A DNA stretch of 64,000 nt from Microbacterium sp. VKM Ac-2870 (lineage in GTDB: Bacteria > Actinomycetota > Actinomycetes > Actinomycetales > Microbacteriaceae), in NCBI RefSeq assembly GCF_015350795.1, contig NZ_JADKSH010000002.1:310001-374000 (forward strand), in the 5' to 3' direction. Below the pieces are notes generated by a model, which was not told the origin of the DNA, made no database searches, and saw only the letters and a list, made by a program, of their open reading frames with translations. Both the position numbers and the translations under genes were made by a program. Below, in pieces: positions 57,167-64,000 of the stretch (positions are counted from its first letter, which is position 1; each line of letters opens with the position of its first letter).

Positions 57167-58042
57167 ATGGACGACATCATGTGTCTCACCTCCCACGAGC
57201 TGCAGGAGCGGGGAATGACCAGGCATCAGATAGCCGAAGCCGTCCGGTCCGGTCGTATCGTCCGTGCACGCCGCGACCGTTACCTTCCGGCGACGGCGGC
57301 GCCGCCGGTCGTCGAGGCGGTGCGCGTTGGCGGGCGCCTCACCTGCCTGAGCCTGCTTGCCGCACGCGGCGTGTTCGTCTTCCACAACGGCGCGCTCCAC
57401 GTGCACGTCGCGCGGGGTGCCAGCCGGCTCCGCGCGCCCGACGATCCGCAGCGCCCCGTGCCACCGCGATCCGGTCGTGCGCAGCTGCGCTTGCACTGGT
57501 TGCCGCTGGCGCGTCCCGCCGATGCCGGCACGGTGGCGGTCGGCATCCTCGACGCCCTGATCCTTGCGGTGCGTTGCCAGCCGCCGCGGTACGCCATCGC
57601 CACGATCGACTCGGCGCTCAACAAGGGGCTGATCTGTGCCGGTGACCTCGATGAGCTGTTCGCCCACCTGCCGCGGCGGCACCGCATTCTGCGCACGCAC
57701 GTCGACGGGAGAGCCCAGGCCGGGACGGAGACGCTGGTCCGCCTGATGCTGCAGGTCATGGGCGCACACGTCCGACCGCAGGCCCGCTTCGAGGGCGTCG
57801 GGTTCGTGGACCTTCTCGTCGACGGATGGCTCGTGATCGAGTGCGACAGCAGGGAGTTCCACTCGGACTGGCGGCAGCAGGTGAAGGACCGCGAACGCGA
57901 TCTCGCCCTCGCGGCGCGCGGCTACGTCGTTCTTCGCTTGACGGCGGCGCAGATCCTCTACCGCCCCGACGAGGTTCAGGCCGCGCTTCGCGCGCTGTTG
58001 CGCTCGCGGGCGTCGCGCGCGGGCCGCCGCACGGCTGCATAA
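57167..58042 (+). CDS. DUF559 (Vsr-like) nuclease-domain protein with N-terminal AbiEi-type helix-turn-helix
   Basis: The 291-residue protein has a small N-terminal domain (LTSHELQERGMTRHQIAEAVRSGRIVRARRDRYLP) of the kind found in AbiEi antitoxins and in many actinobacterial DUF559 proteins. The C-terminal part (about 185-285) is a Vsr-like PD-(D/E)xK domain with FVDLLVDGWLVIECDSREFH and RLTAAQIL. No toxin gene (AbiEii) follows, so it is not a toxin-antitoxin pair here. Many such proteins occur as solitary genes of unknown role. CAGCAT six bases before the ATG fits a leaderless start. Confidence 0.85.
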   Translation: MDDIMCLTSHELQERGMTRHQIAEAVRSGRIVRARRDRYLPATAAPPVVEAVRVGGRLTCLSLLAARGVFVFHNGALHVHVARGASRLRAPDDPQRPVPPRSGRAQLRLHWLPLARPADAGTVAVGILDALILAVRCQPPRYAIATIDSALNKGLICAGDLDELFAHLPRRHRILRTHVDGRAQAGTETLVRLMLQVMGAHVRPQARFEGVGFVDLLVDGWLVIECDSREFHSDWRQQVKDRERDLALAARGYVVLRLTAAQILYRPDEVQAALRALLRSRASRAGRRTAA

Positions 58043-58146
58043 CTCCATCTCAGATGTCCCGGGGGAGCGGCGGGTGGGCGTCAAGCACAGGAGAGGAGGA
58101 GTCGTGCAGGATGCCGCGCCCGCAGGCCCGACCGCACCGGCGCGGG

Positions 58147-59163
<1,017 letters not shown>

Positions 59164-59209
59164 GGGAACGGATGCCCGCGCCCTGGCCGCCGGCCGCCGC
59201 GACGGCGGC

Positions 59210-60043
59210 TCAGAAGGCGTAGTCCGCGACGACCGGAGCGTGATCGCTCCACCGCGTGTCCCAGGATGGTGCGCGGACGACGCGGTAGTCGACGACGCGC
59301 TCCGCGAGTGCGGGTGTCGCGAGATGGTAGTCGATGCGCCAGCCTGTGTCGGTGTCGAACGCCTTGCCACGGCTCGACCACCAGGAATAAGGACCGTCGA
59401 CCTCTCCCGCCCACCGGCGGCCGACGTCGACCCAGCCGAGGCCCGTACCGGTGGATCCGTCAGTACCGGTCACCGCGGCGCCCGCCGCTGCGGTGAATCG
59501 GTCGAAGTAGGCGCGTTCGCGGGGCAGGAACCCCGCCTTCTTCACGTTGCCGCGCCAGTTGCGGATATCGAGCTCGCGGTGACCGACATTGAGGTCGCCG
59601 GTGATGAGCGCGAGCTCGCCGAGCCGCGGCATCCGGTTCTCCATCGCATCGAGGAACGCGTACTTCGCGACCTGCTTCTCGGTCCCGTCTTCGCCGGTGT
59701 GCACGTAGGCGCTGACGACCGTGAGCAGCTCGCCGTCGATGTCGAGATCGGCTTCGACCCACCGTCCTCGCGAATCGAGGTTCTCGTCGCCGAGTTCGAT
59801 CCGCCAGATGTCGATCGGCTGGCGTGCGGCGATCGCGACGCCGGCGCGCCCCTTCGCCAGGGCTTCATCGTTTACGACGTGCCAGCCGGGCAGTGCGTCG
59901 GCCAGGTGCACCGCCTCGCCGCGAACCTCCTGGAGTGTCAAGACGTCGACGTCGGCGGTCTCGAGCCAGGGGAGCATGCCTTTGCGGGCAGCGGCACGGA
60001 TGCCGTTGACGTTGACAGAGGCGACGCGCAGGTTTCGGGGCAC
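59210..60043 (-). CDS. xthA: Exodeoxyribonuclease III (AP endonuclease, XthA type)
   Basis: The 277-residue protein cuts DNA at abasic sites and degrades 3' ends. The exonuclease-endonuclease-phosphatase motifs are VNVNGIRAAARKGM, the metal Glu in LQEVRGE, TGDLNVGHRELD, and the final SDHAPVV with the catalytic His. The GTG at 60043 gives the normal N-terminus; TAGGGT six bases upstream suggests a leaderless mRNA. It works with the Fpg-like glycosylase in base excision, though the two genes are not together. Confidence 0.96.
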   Translation of the reverse strand: MPRNLRVASVNVNGIRAAARKGMLPWLETADVDVLTLQEVRGEAVHLADALPGWHVVNDEALAKGRAGVAIAARQPIDIWRIELGDENLDSRGRWVEADLDIDGELLTVVSAYVHTGEDGTEKQVAKYAFLDAMENRMPRLGELALITGDLNVGHRELDIRNWRGNVKKAGFLPRERAYFDRFTAAAGAAVTGTDGSTGTGLGWVDVGRRWAGEVDGPYSWWSSRGKAFDTDTGWRIDYHLATPALAERVVDYRVVRAPSWDTRWSDHAPVVADYAF

Positions 60044-60049
60044 CCCACA

Positions 60050-60055
60050 ACCCTA
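60050..60055 (-). promoter_or_regulatory. Candidate -10 hexamer of a leaderless promoter
   Basis: TAGGGT on the minus strand lies six bases before the GTG at 60043. It is identical in sequence and spacing to the element before 47025. Confidence 0.5.
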
Positions 60056-60092
60056 ACCAGCGCCGCCGACACCAGATCCGGCGTCGGCAGCG

Positions 60093-61280
60093 TCAGCCGA
60101 GGAGGCCGCGCGGCGGCGGGGGTGCGGCTGCCTCCACGCGGGCGAGATCGTCCTCCGCCCGCCGCAGCTCGCGGGTCGCCCGCCATCGCCCCCACCACGG
60201 TGCGTCCGCGTGGGCGAGGCGCGCGCCCCGCACCCGCACGCGCGCGGCGATCAGCAGTGCGGCGTACTCGCGACGCCGCTGCTCGTCGGCCGTGAGCTGT
60301 TCGATGGGCACATCCGCGTCCTGCGCGGCGAGAGCGACCCACGACGCCGCCGCGAGGATGACGATGCCCACCAAGCGGAACCAGAGCAGGAACCCGACGA
60401 ACACCGAGAACGTCGCCAGCAGGGGGTTGGACGGGGAGTAGGAGAGCAGAATTCCCGCACCGTACTGGAGCACGACCATCGCAGCCCCACCGAGCGCGGC
60501 GCCCGGGACGATCAGCCGCCAGCGCAGCGACGTTCCCGTGAGGAAGCGGATCAGTGCGGCGATCGCGGCGGTGTTGATCGCGAAGGCCACCACAGCCGAG
60601 GCGATCCGCCCCGTCGCCCAGACCCAGCCGGAGTAGCCCGGCCAGCCGAACAGCTGGAAGAGCAGCTCGATGGCTCCGGCCGCGATCGTGGCCAGCACCG
60701 CGCCGATCACCAGTGCGAGGCCGAACAGCGCGGCGGCGAGGAAGTCGCGCGCCTTCAGCAGGACGTAGCTGCGGGTGTCGAAGGGCAGCCCGAAGATGTC
60801 GCGCACCGCGCGCCGCGTGAAGGTGACGAAGCCGATCGCCGTCCACAGCGCCGCGATGAAGGCCACCGCGCCGGTGACGGCGAGAATGCTCGTCGATTCC
60901 CGGGCGATCTGGGCGACGTCGGCTTCGCTGACGAGCCCGTGTCCGGCCTCGCGGCCGATGAGGCCGGGGATGTACAGGTTGAGGATGTGGATGAGCGCGT
61001 CGATCGCCGGATCGCTACCGCCCAGCCAGATGCCGACGATCGCGAAGCCGAAGTAGATGACGGCGAAGATCGCGAACAGCGACTGATAGCTGATGGCCGC
61101 GGCGAGCAAGAAGCCGTTCGCGCGCAGGAAATGACGCCACACTCGCACCGGGAACCACGCCAGTGTCTTGCGGGTGATCTTCGTCGCCCGCTCGATCGGC
61201 TCGTCCAGGCGCTCGCGCAGCGGCGACTGCTCCCAGCGCGCCCGCCAGGCGGCATCCGTCTGATCGGGCGAGCCGGTCAC
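60093..61280 (-). CDS. YihY/BrkB family membrane protein
   Basis: The 395-residue protein has six membrane segments in the YihY/virulence-factor BrkB pattern: FLRANGFLLAAAISYQSLFAIFAVIYFGF near residue 52, VSEADVAQIARE in the first loop, FVTFTRRAVRDIFGLP, and RFLTGTSLRWRLIVPGAALGGAAMVVLQYGA. The C-terminal 70 residues are arginine-rich and cytoplasmic. The family is not an RNase despite older names; its role is unclear. The GTG at 61280 is four bases after the sdhB stop, so it may be read from the sdh transcript. Confidence 0.88.
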   Translation of the reverse strand: MTGSPDQTDAAWRARWEQSPLRERLDEPIERATKITRKTLAWFPVRVWRHFLRANGFLLAAAISYQSLFAIFAVIYFGFAIVGIWLGGSDPAIDALIHILNLYIPGLIGREAGHGLVSEADVAQIARESTSILAVTGAVAFIAALWTAIGFVTFTRRAVRDIFGLPFDTRSYVLLKARDFLAAALFGLALVIGAVLATIAAGAIELLFQLFGWPGYSGWVWATGRIASAVVAFAINTAAIAALIRFLTGTSLRWRLIVPGAALGGAAMVVLQYGAGILLSYSPSNPLLATFSVFVGFLLWFRLVGIVILAAASWVALAAQDADVPIEQLTADEQRRREYAALLIAARVRVRGARLAHADAPWWGRWRATRELRRAEDDLARVEAAAPPPPRGLLG

Positions 61281-61284
61281 CCGA

Positions 61285-62055
61285 TCAGCGACCTCCGCGC
61301 AGAACGGCCTGCTTGACCTCGGCGATGGCCTTGGTGACCTCGATGCCGCGGGGGCACGCCTCGGTGCAGTTGAAGGTCGTGCGGCAGCGCCAGACGCCTT
61401 CCTTGTCGTTGAGGATGTCGAGGCGCGTCGTGGCCGCGTCGTCGCGCGAGTCGAAGATGAAACGGTGCGCGTTGACGATGGCCGCCGGGCCGAAGTACTG
61501 TCCATCGGTCCAGAACACGGGGCACGACGAGGTGCACGCCGCACACAGGATGCACTTGGTCGTGTCGTCGAAGATCTCGCGGTCGACGATCGACTGGATG
61601 CGCTCCTTGCCCGCCTCGGGCTTGCTGTTCGCGATGAGGAAGGGCTGCACTTCGCGGTACGACGCGAAGAACGGCTCCATGTCGACGACGAGGTCCTTCT
61701 CCAGCGGCAGACCCTTGATCGCCTCGACGTAGATCGGCTTCGAGATGTCGAGGTCCTTGATCAGCGTCTTGCAGGCCAGGCGGTTGCGGCCGTTGATGCG
61801 CATGGCGTCGGAGCCGCAGATGCCGTGCGCGCACGAGCGGCGGAAGGTCAGCGAGCCGTCGACCTCCCACTTGATCTTGTGCAGCGCGTCCAGCACACGG
61901 TCGGTCGGGTACATCTCGACGTCGTAGTCGACCCAACGCGGCTCGCTGTCGGTCTCCGGGTCGAAACGACGGATGATGAAGGTGACGAGGTACGACTGGA
62001 TGGGGGCTTCCCCGGCCTCGGCGGTGACGTCCTGCTCGACGATGGCGGTCGACAT
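61285..62055 (-). CDS. sdhB: Succinate dehydrogenase iron-sulfur subunit
   Basis: SdhB carries electrons from SdhA to the membrane quinone. The 256-residue protein binds the 2Fe-2S cluster through CAHGICGSD and the following Cys in RLACKTL, and the other clusters through CILCAACTSSCP and CTEACPRGIEV. The length and motif order are normal. The ATG shares one base with the sdhA stop (TGATG). No sdhC is in the window; it should lie to the right. Confidence 0.97.
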   Translation of the reverse strand: MSTAIVEQDVTAEAGEAPIQSYLVTFIIRRFDPETDSEPRWVDYDVEMYPTDRVLDALHKIKWEVDGSLTFRRSCAHGICGSDAMRINGRNRLACKTLIKDLDISKPIYVEAIKGLPLEKDLVVDMEPFFASYREVQPFLIANSKPEAGKERIQSIVDREIFDDTTKCILCAACTSSCPVFWTDGQYFGPAAIVNAHRFIFDSRDDAATTRLDILNDKEGVWRCRTTFNCTEACPRGIEVTKAIAEVKQAVLRGGR

Positions 62056-63881
62056 CAGTACTTCCTCTCCATCGGGGGGTAGTTCAACTCGCCCTTGTCG
62101 TTCTTCGTGAACACGACGGGCTTCCAGTCGAGCTTGATGTGGTCTTCGGGGTCCGGCGAGTGCGGGTCGCCCGTAAGGTAGGCCATCGTGTGCTGCATGT
62201 ACTGCTCGTCGTTGCGGTCGGGGTAGTCCTCGCGCATGTGCCCGCCGCGGCTTTCGCGACGGTTACGGGCTGCGTAGGCGACGATCTCAGCGAGATCCAG
62301 CAGGAAGCCGAGCTCGACGGCTTCGAGCAGATCGGTGTTGAACCGCTTGCCCTTGTCGTCGATGTGCACGTTCTTGAAGCGCTGACGCAGGTCGTGGATC
62401 GTACCCATGACGTTGGTCAGGGTCTCCTCGGTGCGGAAGACCTGGGCGTTGGCGTCCATCTCCTCCTGCAGCGTCTTGCGCAGCACGGCGATACGCTCGG
62501 TGCCCGCGTTGTTGCGCAAGCCCTCCAGCATTTCGCGGACCTCCTTGGCGGGGTCCTCCGGCAGCGGCACGAAGTCGGCCGTCTGCACGTACTCGACCGC
62601 GTTGCGTCCGCTGCGCTTTCCGAACACGTTGATGTCCAGGAGCGAGTTGGTGCCGAGGCGGTTCGCGCCGTGCACCGACACGCACGCGCATTCACCGGCC
62701 GCATAGAGGCCCGGAACGACGGTGTCGTTGTTCTGCAGCACTTCGCCGTTGTTGTTGGTCGGGATGCCGCCCATCGCGTAGTGGGCGGTCGGCATGACCG
62801 GCACCGGCTCGGTCACCGGGTCGACGCCGAGATAGGTGCGGGCGAACTCGGTGATGTCGGGGAGCTTGGTCTCGAGAACCTCCGCGCCCAGGTGCGTGCA
62901 GTCCAGGTAGACGTAGTCCTTGTGCGGCCCGCCGCCGCGGCCCTCCAGCACTTCCTTCACCATGCAGCGGGCAACGATGTCGCGCGGCGCGAGGTCTTTG
63001 ATGGTCGGGGCGTAGCGCTCCATGAAGCGCTCCCCGGAGGCGTTGCGCAGGATCGCGCCCTCACCACGGGCGCCCTCGGTGAGGAGGATGCCGAGGCCGG
63101 CCAGGCCTGTCGGGTGGAACTGGAAGAACTCGATGTCTTCCAGCGGCAGACCCTTGCGCCAGACGATGCCGACGCCGTCGCCGGTGAGGGTGTGGGCGTT
63201 GGAGGTGGTCTTGTAGATCTTGCCGAAGCCGCCGGTGGCGAAGATCACGGCCTTGGAGTGGAAGACGTGCAGGTCTCCCGTGGCGAGTTCATACGCGACG
63301 ACGCCGGCCACCTGGGTGTTGCCGTCGTCGTCCGTCACCGTGATCAGGTCGAGGGCGTAGTACTCGTTGAAGAAGTTGATGCCGAGCCGCACGCAGTTCT
63401 GGAACAGCGTCTGCAAAATCATGTGTCCGGTGCGGTCCGCCGCGTAACAGGCGCGGCGCACGGGCGTCTTGCCGTGGTCGGCGGTGTGGCCGCCAAATCG
63501 GCGTTGGTCGATCTTGCCCTCGGGCGTGCGGTTGAACGGCAGGCCCATGTTCTCGAGGTCGATGACGGCGTCGATGGCCTCACGGGCGAGAATCTCCGCG
63601 GCATCCTGGTCGACGAGGTAGTCGCCGCCCTTGACGGTGTCGAAGGTGTGCCACTCCCACGAGTCCTCTTCGACGTTGGCGAGCGCGGCGGCCATGCCGC
63701 CCTGCGCCGCACCGGTGTGCGAGCGCGTGGGGTAGAGCTTCGTGATGACGGCCGTGCGGGCGCCCGGGCCGGCTTCGATCGCGGCGCGCATGCCGGCGCC
63801 GCCGGCGCCCACGATGACGATGTCGAACTCGTGGTAGTAGACGCCGTCCTTCAGAACGGCCTCGGGATGCTGGGTAGTCAC
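62055..63881 (-). CDS. sdhA: Succinate dehydrogenase flavoprotein subunit
   Basis: SdhA oxidises succinate to fumarate with covalent FAD. The 608-residue protein has the FAD loop [15 protein letters not shown], the FAD-linking His region [30 protein letters not shown], and [20 protein letters not shown] with active-site residues. [24 protein letters not shown] is the classic later motif. The start is a GTG 39 bases after the stop of the upstream frame (probable sdhD). It is part of the sdhCDAB operon. Confidence 0.98.
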   Translation of the reverse strand: MTTQHPEAVLKDGVYYHEFDIVIVGAGGAGMRAAIEAGPGARTAVITKLYPTRSHTGAAQGGMAAALANVEEDSWEWHTFDTVKGGDYLVDQDAAEILAREAIDAVIDLENMGLPFNRTPEGKIDQRRFGGHTADHGKTPVRRACYAADRTGHMILQTLFQNCVRLGINFFNEYYALDLITVTDDDGNTQVAGVVAYELATGDLHVFHSKAVIFATGGFGKIYKTTSNAHTLTGDGVGIVWRKGLPLEDIEFFQFHPTGLAGLGILLTEGARGEGAILRNASGERFMERYAPTIKDLAPRDIVARCMVKEVLEGRGGGPHKDYVYLDCTHLGAEVLETKLPDITEFARTYLGVDPVTEPVPVMPTAHYAMGGIPTNNNGEVLQNNDTVVPGLYAAGECACVSVHGANRLGTNSLLDINVFGKRSGRNAVEYVQTADFVPLPEDPAKEVREMLEGLRNNAGTERIAVLRKTLQEEMDANAQVFRTEETLTNVMGTIHDLRQRFKNVHIDDKGKRFNTDLLEAVELGFLLDLAEIVAYAARNRRESRGGHMREDYPDRNDEQYMQHTMAYLTGDPHSPDPEDHIKLDWKPVVFTKNDKGELNYPPMERKY

Positions 63882-63920
63882 GTCAGGGATGCCTTGTCTT
63901 CTACTCGTCGAGTTCGTTTG

Positions 63921-64000
63921 TCAGCCTGCGGCGCACATCTGGATGAGCCAGTCCGTCGTCGAGTTCTCCACGCCCAGGCACGGGTCGAAGGTGAACACGA
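63921..64000 (-). CDS. sdhD: Probable succinate dehydrogenase membrane anchor SdhD, C-terminal end
   Basis: Only the last 26 codons are in the window. They read VFTFDPCLGVENSTTDWLIQMCAAG and stop 39 bases before sdhA. The position and a hydrophobic FTFDPC end after a membrane helix agree with SdhD of related actinobacteria as remembered; the visible part is too short for certainty. A second frame through the same stretch ends at a TAG nearer to sdhA but is charged and less likely. Confidence 0.6.
   Translation of the reverse strand, partial: VFTFDPCLGVENSTTDWLIQMCAAG

Noticed and set aside
57167..58042. Type IV toxin-antitoxin system (AbiEi/AbiEii)
   Set aside because: No nucleotidyltransferase toxin gene is adjacent; the following gene is trpS on the other strand.
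63895..64000. Alternative frame ending in TAG just before sdhA as the end of sdhD
   Set aside because: Its translation is short, charged and arginine-rich, unlike a membrane anchor end; the frame ending at 63921 (FTFDPC) fits SdhD better.

Overview
This is a very GC-rich chromosomal segment, almost certainly from an actinobacterium of the Microbacteriaceae (Microbacterium-like). The evidence is the dense coding, the frequent GTG starts, the ATGA/GTGA start-stop overlaps, an EfeUOB operon behind a DtxR-type iron box, GTP-type PEP carboxykinase with a RamB-like regulator, and many -10-like hexamers exactly six bases before start codons, which implies leaderless mRNAs. No transposase, prophage, CRISPR array, rRNA or tRNA gene was recognised; the window reads as ordinary chromosome with one catabolic island.

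Layout. 1-8.8 kb: amino-sugar genes in two blocks (ROK kinase fragment and nagB; nagA with a GH20 beta-N-acetylhexosaminidase), separated by a membrane protein, a GlcD-like FAD oxidase, a YrdB-like protein and an unusual sigma/anti-sigma fusion with a Pro-Thr stalk. 8.8-11.3 kb: a ZTP riboswitch followed by glyA and folD. 11.3-18.5 kb: a CtaG-like protein, an EamA exporter overlapping a GntR regulator, a polar amino-acid ABC importer, a MarR regulator with a flavodoxin-fold oxidoreductase, and a transglutaminase-like protein.

18.6-28.6 kb: a homoprotocatechuate-type (hpa) meta-cleavage island. A six-gene leftward operon runs from a FAH-RraA fusion through a GntR regulator, semialdehyde dehydrogenase, ring-cleavage dioxygenase and hydratase to an aldolase. 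It is divergent from an MHS-family importer and a phenol-hydroxylase-family flavoprotein that resembles 3-hydroxybenzoate 4-hydroxylase. HpaBC and HpaF are not in the window. The linker of the FAH-RraA fusion is encoded by a copy of a dispersed repeat found elsewhere between genes. A GntR-type palindrome covers the -10 of the leftward promoter.

28.6-41 kb: a CPA1 antiporter, a ThDP enzyme, an AlkZ-like glycosylase, efeUOB, a RamB-like regulator and pckG. 40.9-44.9 kb: two divergent blocks of Asp23/Gls24-type envelope proteins (with DUF2273-, DUF6286- and AmaP-like partners) around an ECF sigma factor, ending with a CsbD protein and a strong hairpin. 45-51.7 kb: an ABC exporter, a DrrA-like ATPase with two ABC-2 permeases, and a second MHS transporter. 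51.7-55.4 kb: the riboflavin operon ribD-ribE-ribBA-ribH behind an FMN riboswitch. 55.4-64 kb: an Fpg-like glycosylase, a GNAT protein, a DUF559 nuclease-like protein, trpS, an exonuclease III, a YihY/BrkB protein, sdhB, sdhA and the probable end of sdhD.

Functions were assigned from motifs and remembered family features; no database search was run.
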